Positions 1 through 7,522 of a stretch of 7,980 nucleotides of DNA are shown piece after piece (within the stretch, counting starts at the first letter, position 1; each line of letters begins with the position of its first letter). This DNA is from an uncultured Clostridium sp. (lineage in GTDB: Bacteria; Bacillota; Clostridia; UBA1212; UBA1255). A model generated the notes under the pieces. It ran no database searches. It was not told the origin of the DNA and saw nothing but the letters and a program-made list of their open reading frames with translations. The position numbers and the translations under genes were made by a program. The stretch spans positions 1-7,980 of the forward strand of contig USLW01000081.1 in assembly GCA_900555605.1 (NCBI GenBank). The letters are read 5' to 3'.

Positions 1-48
1 AAAGCTGCCCGGAAGCCGCTCTGGATTGCGCAGCTTCCGGACAGCTTT
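1..48 (-). terminator. Strong hairpin, probable terminator of the CAP-domain gene
   Basis: A long imperfect inverted repeat reaches the window edge. AAAGCTG (1-7) pairs with CAGCTTT (42-48), and CGGAAGC (10-16) pairs with GCTTCCG (33-39), with a two-base mismatch between the two stem segments. Read on the minus strand the stem ends in CAGCTTT exactly at the window border, 54 bases after the CAP gene stop codon, so any T-run lies outside the window. The A and T bases at the stem ends would also allow it to work for a convergent gene on the other strand. The hairpin is seen directly; the terminator role is inferred. Confidence 0.6.
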
Positions 49-101
49 CTCAGTGAACCGGATTTTCGGTAAATTTACAACAGAAAAAATTTTGGGGAGA
101 T

Positions 102-863
102 TTAACGGCGGATGAACATCTGAACAATGATTTTGCCATAGATCGGACTGGTATAAATGCCGATGCCGGTTTCTGTATAATTGCCGTTCATAATATTTTT
201 CTTATGGCCCTCTGAGTTCATCCAAGCGTAAAATGCGCCGTCAATGGTTTGATTTCCGGCAATATTTTCCGCTGCCGCAGTAAAGGAGATCCCGTACGCG
301 CGCATCATTTCAAAGGGTGATCCGTATATTTCGGATTGGTGGGAAAAATAATTATTTTCAACCATATCTTTTGCCTTATCATAGGCGACCTTTGAGAGAT
401 CATCGCTGTATTTCAGGGAACCGGCGCCGTGTCTTGTGCGGATGTCATTCACCAGGCTCAGCAGTCTTTGTGCATCGTCGCTGATGTAGTCAGGCCGCGG
501 GGTGGGCTCTGCGGTATTCGGCGCGGTTTCATCGGGAAGCTTTGGATCGTCCTTAGAATTCTCTGTGACAAGCGTGATATAGTAGCCGCTGACTGCGCCG
601 ATTTTACCGGATTCGGAATCGTATACCACATACCAGCCGTCAATTTGACCCAGTACCTGAACGGCTTGCGATTTTTTCAGGACGCCGATAATGCTGAACT
701 CCGTGCCAGGCCCGCAGCGCATATTTAGGCTGGATACATTGACTGTTGCAGTTGTATACTGCGCTTTGACGGTACTGCCTGAACCGTATACAGTCGTGGT
801 GAAAATCGTCAGCGCCATAATAGACATCAACATGAGTGAACACAATCTGATTTGTTTTCTCAT
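102..863 (-). CDS. Secreted SH3-like and CAP (SCP/YkwD-type) domain protein
   Basis: Predicted extracellular or wall-associated protein of 253 residues. The N-terminus (MRKQIRLC, then a hydrophobic run ending near TTTVYGSGS) looks like a signal peptide. A bacterial SH3-like domain follows, at about residues 39-98, with the LNMRCGPGTEFSIIG motif typical of SH3_3 peptidoglycan-binding repeats. An acidic, Pro/Thr-rich linker leads to a CAP domain at about 128-253 that carries the family landmarks: FSHQS (His175), AENIAG (Glu199), WMNSEGHKKNIMN (His220) and TGIGI. These His and Glu residues are the usual CAP cavity positions. The family's biochemical activity is poorly defined; in clostridia such proteins are often linked to the envelope or sporulation. 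I chose ATG 863 because GGAGG at 872-876 lies 8 bases upstream; an in-frame TTG at 878 lies inside that region and lacks its own site. It has its own likely promoter and looks functionally unrelated to the dehydrogenase operon. Confidence 0.9.
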   Translation of the reverse strand: MRKQIRLCSLMLMSIMALTIFTTTVYGSGSTVKAQYTTATVNVSSLNMRCGPGTEFSIIGVLKKSQAVQVLGQIDGWYVVYDSESGKIGAVSGYYITLVTENSKDDPKLPDETAPNTAEPTPRPDYISDDAQRLLSLVNDIRTRHGAGSLKYSDDLSKVAYDKAKDMVENNYFSHQSEIYGSPFEMMRAYGISFTAAAENIAGNQTIDGAFYAWMNSEGHKKNIMNGNYTETGIGIYTSPIYGKIIVQMFIRR

Positions 864-871
864 TTCGGATA

Positions 872-876
872 CCTCC
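872..876 (-). promoter_or_regulatory. Ribosome binding site fixing the CAP gene start
   Basis: GGAGG on the minus strand sits 8 bases before ATG 863. It overlaps an in-frame upstream TTG at 878, which is therefore unlikely to be the true start. Confidence 0.8.
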
Positions 877-910
877 AAACAAAATATTTGTTGTACCCGT
901 AGTATTGACG

Positions 911-950
911 ATAATTAGTAAATTATACCGCTTACGTAAAAGAAGATAAA
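911..950 (-). promoter_or_regulatory. Probable promoter of the CAP gene with a palindrome over the -10
   Basis: A perfect TATAAT -10 lies at 927-922 on the minus strand. The best -35 at 17-bp spacing is TTTATC (950-945), which matches TTGACA at only three of six positions. ATAATT (926-921) and AATTAT (916-911) form a perfect inverted repeat with a 4-base spacer over the -10 and the predicted start of transcription. No terminator is visible between the upstream regulator stop (960) and this promoter, so some read-through from the dehydrogenase operon is possible. The boxes are seen; promoter activity is inferred. Confidence 0.5.
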
Positions 951-959
951 ATTTGCGGA

Positions 960-1736
960 TTATAAAATTTCCACGCCGTTTTGCCGCGCGGCTTCCAAGA
1001 TTTCCGCAGAAGGTGTTTTTTCGCAGAGCAGGATGTCAATATCCGCTAAAGCCGCAATGGTAAATAAAAGATTTTTTCCGATTTTGGAGGAATCCATCAG
1101 CATGATTGTCCGTTTTGCGCGCATAATGATTTTATGCTTTAATTCCGCCTCATAGATATTTGAAACAGAAAATCCGGCCTCAAGGGAAAATGCGGAAGCA
1201 GACATAAAGGCAAGCTCAATATTGATCTTATCCACAAAAGAGAGGGAATCCGGTCCGGAGACCGATAAGGTGTTGCGATTTACGGTGCCGCCCGGCATCA
1301 TGACGGTGATTCTATGATTGCATACGAGGGTCTGGGCAATATTTGTACCGTTTGTGATAATGCTGAGGGTTTCGTCCGGAATTCGTTTGGCAAGGCACAT
1401 AATGGTGCTGCCTGCATCAAGATAGATGGAGGTTCCCCTTTGCACAAAAGGCAGTGCTTTTTCGGCAATCCGATTCTTGGCATCCATATTTTCCCGTGCG
1501 CGCAGAGCGTATTCATTTTCCTCGCCCGGAACGTTCAGCCCTTCCGCGGCACCGAGCTTGCGTAGACTGACAGCGCCGCCGCGGGTTCTGAGGATATATC
1601 CCTCTTTTTCCAGCTGGATCAGATCCCGGCGCAGGGTCATGACCGATACGCCGGGAATTCTGCTGCTGAGCTGTGTGAGGGTGATATCGCCTAATTCTTC
1701 AATAATGGATAGAACCTGATTTTTTCTTTCGTCCAA
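960..1736 (-). CDS. DeoR/GlpR-family transcriptional regulator
   Basis: Probable repressor of 258 residues from a TTG start. The N-terminal winged helix-turn-helix (about 1-56; DERKNQVLSIIEELG through VMTLRRDLIQLEKEG) matches the DeoR DNA-binding domain. The DeoRC effector domain follows at about 70-245, with the conserved YLDAGST, ITNGTNIAQTL, MMPGGTV and MLMDSSKIG motifs. Family members usually bind phosphorylated sugars or sugar alcohols and act as repressors; the ligand here is unknown. It is the last gene of the unit, starting 31 bases after the E1 stop, so it is probably co-transcribed and may autoregulate the operon. An in-frame ATG at 1757 and TTG at 1763 would add 7 or 9 residues, but TTG 1736 has GGAGGG six bases upstream and gives the usual family N-terminus and length. 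The family call is firm; the target and ligand are inferred. Confidence 0.92.
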   Translation of the reverse strand: MDERKNQVLSIIEELGDITLTQLSSRIPGVSVMTLRRDLIQLEKEGYILRTRGGAVSLRKLGAAEGLNVPGEENEYALRARENMDAKNRIAEKALPFVQRGTSIYLDAGSTIMCLAKRIPDETLSIITNGTNIAQTLVCNHRITVMMPGGTVNRNTLSVSGPDSLSFVDKINIELAFMSASAFSLEAGFSVSNIYEAELKHKIIMRAKRTIMLMDSSKIGKNLLFTIAALADIDILLCEKTPSAEILEAARQNGVEIL

Positions 1737-1742
1737 CGGGAA

Positions 1743-1748
1743 CCCTCC
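1743..1748 (-). promoter_or_regulatory. Ribosome binding site favouring the TTG start of the DeoR gene
   Basis: GGAGGG on the minus strand is six bases before TTG 1736. The in-frame ATG at 1757 has no comparable site upstream, only an A-run followed by GGCG. If the ATG were used, these bases would be codons for Gly-Gly. Confidence 0.7.
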
Positions 1749-1767
1749 GTCTCTCATTTGCAATTAC

Positions 1768-4239
1768 TTATACGCCTTTTTTAGCAATCCGGATCTGCTC
1801 GTTTGTCGTATAATTGACATTCACCGTATTCACATGGCCTTTGAGGGGCAGGATTTTTTCGTTGATGGCATCCAGAATCCAGGATGTCTGCGGGAAGAAG
1901 TCCGCATCAAATTCATATGCCGGCGTGATCCAGTTTTTTGCTCCTACGACAACCGGAGGCGCGTCCAGATAGTCAAAGGCCATTTCACTGATATTTTGTG
2001 CCAGATCGTTGAGGAAGGAGCCTCTCTGGCAGGCGTCGCTGGCAAGGACGATGCGGCCCGTCTTTTTAACGGATTCCAGAACCTTTTCATAGTTGAAAGG
2101 CACCAGGCATCTGGCATCGATGACTTCCGCAGAAATGCCATATTTTTCTTCCAGGATTTTTGCAGCTTCCAAAGCTTTGTACAGCGTGACGCCAATCGTC
2201 AGAATGGTGATGTCGCTGCCTGCCTTTTTGATATCCGGCTCACCGAATGGAATTTCGTAGCTTTCCGTCGGAACGCCGCCTTCATGGAATTGCTCGCCGA
2301 TATCATAGATTCTCTGGCTTTCAAAGAACACGACAGGATCGGTTCCGTTGAGGGCGCTTGTCATAAGTCCCTTTGCGTCATACGGGGTAACAGGGAAGCA
2401 GATCTTGAGCCCCGGAATATGCGCGCAGAGGGAAGTCCAGTCCTGAGAGTGCTGTGCACCGTATTTAGAACCCACGGAGACGCGGAGCGTGAGGGGCATC
2501 TTCAGGACGCCGGCGCTCATAGACTGCCATTTTGCCATTTGATTGAAAATCTCATCACCGGCACAGCCGAGGAAGTCACAGTACATCAGTTCTACGATGG
2601 CGCGTCCGCCGCTCATGGCATAACCGACGCCTGTTCCGACAATTGCTGCCTCGGAAATCGGAGAGTTGAACAGTCTGTGGTACGGAATCGCTTCTGTCAG
2701 TCCTCTGTATACCGCAAACGCGCCGCCCCAATCTCTATTTTCCTCGCCGTAGGCCACCAGGGTAGGATCTTCGTAGAATTTGTCGATGATTGCCTCAAAG
2801 ATTGCATCTCTGTACTGGAATACCTTGTTTTTGGAAACAGGCTTGCCGCTGGCGTCGATTCCGAATCTTTCCTTTTTGGCAATTTGAAGTACTCTCGGGT
2901 TTTCTTCCTTAGGCATTAAGACGTCGCACGGTCTGTCTTCCATTTTTTCAATCTTCTGGTTAGAGAACATCAAATCTTCAAGCTGATGCGGATTTTTGAC
3001 AAAGTCCATTCTCGGAGAGATCTTTTCGTCTGATGCCATACGGCAGATTTTTGTAATCAGTTCCGTAACCTTTTGATTGATTTCATCAAATTTAGAGGCA
3101 GGTGCAACCTTTGCTTCCATCAGCTTCCGCTTGAATTCATCCAGCGAGTTGCCTTGATACCACATTTCGATTTCCTCTTTGGTACGATAGCTGGACGCAT
3201 CGGAAGGGGAGTGTCCGGTGGTTCTGTAAGTAAGTGTATCCAGCAGAACAGGTCCCTTCTTCTCTGCAAGGATCTGTTTCTTTCTGCGGATGGCATCGAT
3301 CACGGCCAGCGGGTTGTATCCGTCGACGCGCTCGGAATACATTTGCTCGGGATTTACGCCTGCGCCCATTCTGGCGAGAATTTCATATCCCATGGTTTCT
3401 CCGTTGGTTTGACCGCCCATTGCATATTGGTTATTGAAGAAGTTGAAGATCAGTGGGAGTCCGCCGTTCATATCGCCTTCCCAGAGCTTCTTGTACTGAT
3501 CCATTGTGGCAAATGCAATCGCTTCCCACACAGGACCGCGTCCTAAGGAGCCATCTCCAATGTTTGCGATCACAATACCCGGCTTTCTGTTTACCTTTTT
3601 AAACAGCGCGCTGCCGGTTGCAATGGTTGCACTGCCGCCGACAATGGCATTGTTCGGATAAATTCCAAACGGGCAGAAGAATGCGTGCATGGATCCGCCC
3701 AGCCCTTTATGGAAACCTGTCTCACGCGCAAAAATTTCAGCCAGTGTGCCATAGATCAGAAAATCGGTAGCCAACTCTTTTACGCTGGATTGGTTTGCTT
3801 CTACTACTTTCAGAACACTGCCGTCAAAATAGGACTCCATGATGTCCATTAACTCTTTGTCGCTGAGCTTTTCGATAGCGGACAGCCCTTTTGCTAAAAT
3901 TTCACCGTGGCTTCTGTGGGAACCGAAAATCCAGTCATTTGTGTCAAGCAGATATGCCTGGCCTACGGAAGAGGCTTCCTGACCGATGGAAAGATGCGCC
4001 GGTCCCGGATGGCTGTACGGGACGCCGTTATACTCGCTGGTCGTCTTGATACTGTTTATCATAAGCTCGAATTCACGGATGATATTCATATCCCGGTAAA
4101 TTCTCAGAAAGTCCTCCGTAGAGAAATTTGCTTTCTCTTCTTCGATTGTTTTGCTGTACTGGTTCACAGGGGTATCCTGGTATTTAATCCAGCCGCTCTT
4201 TCTGACTTCATTTTGATCGATAAATTGTGATTTTGGCAT
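1768..4239 (-). CDS. Fused alpha/beta E1 of a 2-oxoacid or acetoin dehydrogenase complex (ThDP-dependent)
   Basis: Single chain of 823 residues joining the E1-alpha and E1-beta subunits that are normally separate (about 320-400 and 325-340 residues each). Alpha half (about 40-400): HLSIGQEA (82-89), LGGSMH (180-185), the ThDP/Mg motif from GDGS (228-231) to NN (269-270), and the active-site loop [12 protein letters not shown] (341-352). A linker at about 400-470 leads to the beta half: YRDAIFEAI (476-484), the cofactor Glu in YGEEN (497-501), [10 protein letters not shown] (526-535), GAQHSQD (594-600), [19 protein letters not shown] (607-625), then the C-terminal domain to FFPQTS. All expected catalytic motifs are present. 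E1 acts in the cytoplasm and reductively acylates E2 lipoyl groups. Compared with ordinary E1-alpha there is about 40 extra residues between AKGL (116-119) and GGSMH, and about 12 extra between GDG and NN, so it belongs to a divergent subfamily. AAAGAGG (4256-4250) precedes ATG 4239 by 10 bases. The substrate is undetermined: acetoin, pyruvate, branched-chain or another 2-oxo compound. Confidence 0.93.
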   Translation of the reverse strand: MPKSQFIDQNEVRKSGWIKYQDTPVNQYSKTIEEEKANFSTEDFLRIYRDMNIIREFELMINSIKTTSEYNGVPYSHPGPAHLSIGQEASSVGQAYLLDTNDWIFGSHRSHGEILAKGLSAIEKLSDKELMDIMESYFDGSVLKVVEANQSSVKELATDFLIYGTLAEIFARETGFHKGLGGSMHAFFCPFGIYPNNAIVGGSATIATGSALFKKVNRKPGIVIANIGDGSLGRGPVWEAIAFATMDQYKKLWEGDMNGGLPLIFNFFNNQYAMGGQTNGETMGYEILARMGAGVNPEQMYSERVDGYNPLAVIDAIRRKKQILAEKKGPVLLDTLTYRTTGHSPSDASSYRTKEEIEMWYQGNSLDEFKRKLMEAKVAPASKFDEINQKVTELITKICRMASDEKISPRMDFVKNPHQLEDLMFSNQKIEKMEDRPCDVLMPKEENPRVLQIAKKERFGIDASGKPVSKNKVFQYRDAIFEAIIDKFYEDPTLVAYGEENRDWGGAFAVYRGLTEAIPYHRLFNSPISEAAIVGTGVGYAMSGGRAIVELMYCDFLGCAGDEIFNQMAKWQSMSAGVLKMPLTLRVSVGSKYGAQHSQDWTSLCAHIPGLKICFPVTPYDAKGLMTSALNGTDPVVFFESQRIYDIGEQFHEGGVPTESYEIPFGEPDIKKAGSDITILTIGVTLYKALEAAKILEEKYGISAEVIDARCLVPFNYEKVLESVKKTGRIVLASDACQRGSFLNDLAQNISEMAFDYLDAPPVVVGAKNWITPAYEFDADFFPQTSWILDAINEKILPLKGHVNTVNVNYTTNEQIRIAKKGV

Positions 4240-4310
4240 AAATTTTCAACCTCTTTCTTTTTATTTGCAATTGAAATGCATCCTTTTCCGCTGCATGGAA
4301 TCAACGATTC

Positions 4311-5675
4311 TCAAAATTCAAAGATCCCTTCCCGGATCACCTCACAGACGGAGGGGTGGGGGAATACGATTTGTTTGATGTCGTCGATGCGCATTTCGGT
4401 TTCGATCATCATCCCGGCTCCGTATATGATCTCTGAGGAATAATTGCCGATCATATGGACGCCGATAACATTCCTGTACTTTTTATTGATCAGAATCTTA
4501 ATGATTCCGTCACCGCCTTCATTTTCAGCCACATACCTGCCGCTGTACATCATGGACAGCTTTACGCATTCGTAATCGATTCCCTTTGCCTTAGCCGTCT
4601 CTTCTGTTTCGCCGACACCCGCTACTTCGGGATTGGTATAAATCACAGAAGGAATCGCGTTATAACGCATCCGGTCTTTTTTACCGAGAATATCGTTGAT
4701 TGCCACTTCGGTTTCCCTGTATGCGGTATGTGCCAGCATAGAATACCCGTTTACATCGCCTGCGGCGTAAACGCCCGCGATATTTGTCCGGCTTCTGTCA
4801 TCTGTTTTAATTTTGCCGCGTTCTGTTTCGACGCCGATAGATTCGAGTCCGAGGCCTTCTGTAAATGCACGGCGGCCAATGCTGAGAAGCACTTTATCGC
4901 ATGGCACTTCATAAGTCTTTCCGGCATTTTCATATACTACTTTTCCCGGTGCGACAGCCGTCACTTTACAGCCCAAGCGGAAGGTGATGCCTTTTTTTTC
5001 ATAATTGTGCATCAGAATTTCGGAAATTTCACGATCCGTGGGCCCCGCGATTTTATCCATCATTTCGATGACAGTTACCTGAGATCCTGCTGTGTTAAAA
5101 TAAGACGCCATTTCCAAACCGATGACGCCGCCGCCGATAATGGCGAAACGCTCCGGCACTTCCTGCAGATCGAGGATTTCTCTGTTTGTGACGACAAAGC
5201 CGGATTCCAGACCTTCTTTGACACCCGGTATCGGGGGCGTCACCGGCACAGACCCGGTGGCGATCAGCAGCTTCTTTCCCGTATAGACCTGATCGCCTGC
5301 GGCAACTGTAAAGCCTTCGGCTGTTCGGCCCTTTATCACAGCGATTTCTGTCACAACCGTGACCTTGTTCTTTTTCAGCTTCGCCTTGATTCCGCCGACT
5401 AAGGTGCCCACGACTTTATTTTTTCTTGCTACGACAGCTTTATGGTCGAGCTTGATATCTGCGGCAGATACGCCGTACTTTTCGCCGTGCGCAGCGCCGT
5501 CATAGATTTTAGCGGAATAGAGAAGGGCTTTTGACGGGATACAGCCCTCGTTCAAGCAGACGCCGCCGATAAAGCGCTTTTCAATCAGCAGTGTATTGAG
5601 GCCTGCATGTCCTGCGCGTTCTGCGGCTAAATAGCCGGCCGGGCCGCCGCCGATTACAATTAAATCATATACCAT
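4311..5675 (-). CDS. lpdA: Dihydrolipoamide dehydrogenase (E3)
   Basis: FAD-dependent flavoprotein of 454 residues that reoxidises E2-bound dihydrolipoamide and reduces NAD+. Visible motifs: the N-terminal FAD dinucleotide fold IGGGPAGY (8-15); the redox-active disulfide GGVCLNEGCIPSK with Cys40 and Cys45; ATGSVP (139-144); the NAD fold IGGGVIGLE (180-188) followed by acidic Glu204, which favours NAD over NADP; the second FAD contact GVYAAGDVNG (301-310); and the C-terminal catalytic pair in PHPSVCEV (His440, Glu445). The disulfide spacing and the His-Glu pair separate lipoamide dehydrogenase from other members of the pyridine nucleotide-disulfide family. There is no N-terminal lipoyl domain, unlike some clostridial E3 proteins, which fits an E2 that already carries two. 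It starts 45 bases after the E2 stop. GGAGG (5692-5688) is 12 bases from ATG 5675, which is rather far. It could serve other lipoyl complexes as well. Confidence 0.95.
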   Translation of the reverse strand: MVYDLIVIGGGPAGYLAAERAGHAGLNTLLIEKRFIGGVCLNEGCIPSKALLYSAKIYDGAAHGEKYGVSAADIKLDHKAVVARKNKVVGTLVGGIKAKLKKNKVTVVTEIAVIKGRTAEGFTVAAGDQVYTGKKLLIATGSVPVTPPIPGVKEGLESGFVVTNREILDLQEVPERFAIIGGGVIGLEMASYFNTAGSQVTVIEMMDKIAGPTDREISEILMHNYEKKGITFRLGCKVTAVAPGKVVYENAGKTYEVPCDKVLLSIGRRAFTEGLGLESIGVETERGKIKTDDRSRTNIAGVYAAGDVNGYSMLAHTAYRETEVAINDILGKKDRMRYNAIPSVIYTNPEVAGVGETEETAKAKGIDYECVKLSMMYSGRYVAENEGGDGIIKILINKKYRNVIGVHMIGNYSSEIIYGAGMMIETEMRIDDIKQIVFPHPSVCEVIREGIFEF

Positions 5676-5720
5676 ATTTTTTCATAACCTCCGTTTGTAT
5701 TTTATCCCGATCTGTTGCCG

Positions 5721-7445
5721 CTATTTTACCAGCAGCATCGTAAAATTTTCGAGGTTTCCGCACAGTTCTTTGAGGAACCGCGCAGCGGGCGCACCGTCCA
5801 GTGCACGATGATCAAAGGTCAGAGAAAGTGTCATTGCCTGATACAGTTTCATCTCGCCGCCAACGTTTTTGACTTTTGTTTCCAGCGTATTCACGCCTAA
5901 AATAGCAGTCTGCGGGGGATTAATCACCGGTGTAAAGGACTCGATGCCTAAGCTGCCGAGATTTGTGATTGTGAAGGTGCCGCCCTTCAGCAGATCCGGA
6001 TTAATCGTCCCGCTTTGTGCTTCGGCCGCCAGCTTTTTCGCTTCCGCAGAAATGGTATTCAGAGATTTCAGGTTGGCATTCATCAGGGTGGGGACCATCA
6101 ATCCTCTCGGGGTATCGACCGCAATGCCGAGATGGGCGTTTTTAAAATAGCGCATTACCGTACCATCCTGAATGAAGTTTGCGTTAACATCTTTATGATT
6201 CAGGACTGTTCTGGAAACCGCATACAAGATGATATCGTTGATGGTGATGTTTTCAAGGCCGAGCTGATCCTTTGATTCTTTGATTTGCTTCCTGAAATTC
6301 AGAATATTCGTTGCATCAAAAGAAGCGTTCAGTGTAAGCTGTGCCATGGAGGATAAAGATTGATGCATGGATTTTGCAATTACCTTGCGAATATTCGGCA
6401 CTTTGACATCCTCGTAATCTGCACCTTCTGCGGGAACTGCAGCAGAGGCCGCAGATTCCTCCCGATTGCTTCTGCCGGGGGCTTGAGCAGCGCTTGTATT
6501 GAGATCGGCAGTGCTGATCTTGCCGCTGAATCCGGTGCCTTGCATATCCGTTCCGGCATATGCGCTGGCTGCATAGGTAGTGCTGCCGCCGCGCGCGATG
6601 AGCTCCCGGATATCCTGCTCGATGATTCTGCCGTAAGGGCCTGTGCCGGCAGCAAAGGCGGGATTTATGCCTGCTTTTTCAGCCAGATGTTTTGCTCTCG
6701 GTGAAATCATAATCCGTCCGTCCGCTGTGATAGCCGGTGCAGCCGGTGCCGTTTCTGGCGATGCTGCGGCGGAGGCTTGGCTTTGCGGAATCTCTGCTGC
6801 TGCTGTAGCATTTGGATCAAATTCGTCATATGCTTCTCCGGGTTCACCGATGACACAGACATTGGTCAAGCAGGGGACATCGTCGCCTGCTTCAAAAAAT
6901 ACAGCGAGAACCGTACCGTCAAACTTTGCCTCTTCATCAAAGGTTGCTTTATCTGTCTCATAGGTAAATAGATTGTCGCCTGCTTTTACCGTATCGCCGA
7001 CTTTTACGTTCCATTTGGAAATAATGCAGCTTTCGACGGATTGCCCCTGCCTTGGCATAATGACCGGTTTTGCGTTGGACTTCGGTCCTGCTTTCACAGC
7101 CGGTGCAGCAGGTTTTGCCGGAACTGGTGCCGGCTCCGCAGCGGCTCCGGCGGCTGGCGCCGTTTCTGCCGATGCACCTGCCGGCGCAAACGAAGCGAAA
7201 TCCTCGCCCGCATTGCCGATCACACAGACATTAGTCAAGCAGGGGACATCATCCCCCTCTTCAAAGAAATGGGCGAGCATGGTTCCCGCAACTTTTGCCT
7301 CTTCGTCGAAGGTAGCTTTGTCTGTTTCGTATGTAAACAAAACGTCGCCTACCGAAACAGCGTCACCGACTTTTTTTGCCCAATTTGAAATGATACAACT
7401 TTCAACCGACTGCCCCTGACGCGGCATGATTACTGGTGTTGCCAT
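5721..7445 (-). CDS. E2 dihydrolipoamide acyltransferase with two lipoyl domains
   Basis: Core acyltransferase of the complex, 574 residues. Order of domains: lipoyl domain 1 (about 2-80, lipoylated Lys43 in ETDKA), Ala/Pro-rich linker (82-122), lipoyl domain 2 (about 126-203, Lys166 in the same ETDKA), a second linker, the peripheral subunit-binding domain (about 245-285; ISPRAKHLAEKAGI through GPYGRIIEQDI), a Gly/Ser/Ala linker (288-343), and the catalytic domain (about 346-574). The catalytic domain ends with FDHRALDGAPAARF, containing the active-site His546 and Asp550. The flexible linkers let the lipoyl arms visit E1, E2 and E3. The E2 transfers the acyl group from lipoyl to CoA; the acyl type is not readable from sequence. 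The lipoyl domains start MPRQGQSVESC and each carry three Cys residues, which is not the classical pattern. It is the first gene of the operon, with GGGAGG (7458-7453) 7 bases before ATG 7445 and a strong promoter upstream. Confidence 0.95.
   Translation of the reverse strand: MATPVIMPRQGQSVESCIISNWAKKVGDAVSVGDVLFTYETDKATFDEEAKVAGTMLAHFFEEGDDVPCLTNVCVIGNAGEDFASFAPAGASAETAPAAGAAAEPAPVPAKPAAPAVKAGPKSNAKPVIMPRQGQSVESCIISKWNVKVGDTVKAGDNLFTYETDKATFDEEAKFDGTVLAVFFEAGDDVPCLTNVCVIGEPGEAYDEFDPNATAAAEIPQSQASAAASPETAPAAPAITADGRIMISPRAKHLAEKAGINPAFAAGTGPYGRIIEQDIRELIARGGSTTYAASAYAGTDMQGTGFSGKISTADLNTSAAQAPGRSNREESAASAAVPAEGADYEDVKVPNIRKVIAKSMHQSLSSMAQLTLNASFDATNILNFRKQIKESKDQLGLENITINDIILYAVSRTVLNHKDVNANFIQDGTVMRYFKNAHLGIAVDTPRGLMVPTLMNANLKSLNTISAEAKKLAAEAQSGTINPDLLKGGTFTITNLGSLGIESFTPVINPPQTAILGVNTLETKVKNVGGEMKLYQAMTLSLTFDHRALDGAPAARFLKELCGNLENFTMLLVK
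6846..7436 (-). repeat. Tandem duplication encoding the two lipoyl domains of E2
   Basis: Residues 4-77 (7436-7215) and 127-200 (7067-6846) align without gaps at a constant offset of 123 residues and are identical at 62 of 74 positions by my count. The similarity is also visible in the DNA: bases around 7224-7250 and 6852-6878 are nearly the same, including a shared GTCAAGCAGGGGACATC. This is an internal domain duplication, recent or kept alike by gene conversion or selection. Confidence 0.9.
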
Positions 7446-7494
7446 TCAAAAACCTCCCTGAAATAAACTCTTGATGATACAAATTAACAAATGA

Positions 7495-7511
7495 ATGTTA
7501 TAAAATAACAT
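7495..7511. promoter_or_regulatory. 17-bp palindrome, candidate operator of the dehydrogenase operon
   Basis: ATGTTAT (7495-7501) and ATAACAT (7505-7511) are perfect inverted repeats separated by AAA. The element lies about 5 to 21 bases after the predicted transcription start (near 7516), where a bound repressor would block initiation or early elongation. A further TAACAT half-site at 7527-7532 overlaps the -10 box and a TAACAA at 7485-7490 follows. The palindrome is seen; its use, perhaps by the co-encoded DeoR-type regulator, is inferred. Confidence 0.5.
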
Positions 7512-7522
7512 CAGCATGTGAA

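Noticed and set aside
1834..2919. A 361-codon open frame on the plus strand
   Set aside because: It lies fully antisense to the beta half of E1, shows no recognisable domain and has no convincing ribosome binding site; the E1 frame explains this DNA.
4240..4310. Internal promoter or terminator between E3 and E1
   Set aside because: Only a 5-bp ATGCA/TGCAT repeat with an 11-base loop and no T-run, and no paired -35/-10 boxes at good spacing.
4455..5402. A 315-codon open frame on the plus strand
   Set aside because: It is antisense to the well-conserved E3 gene and its product is Cys/His/Phe-rich with no family resemblance, as expected of a shadow frame.
6973..7419. Plus-strand frames over the lipoyl domains with Ala- or Cys-rich products
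   Set aside because: They are reverse complements of the Ala/Pro linker and repeated lipoyl codons; the low complexity comes from the E2 gene.
7446..7522. Riboswitch (for example thiamine diphosphate) in the E2 leader
   Set aside because: The leader is only about 70 bases and AT-rich, and shows none of the conserved thi-box bases or any multi-stem structure.
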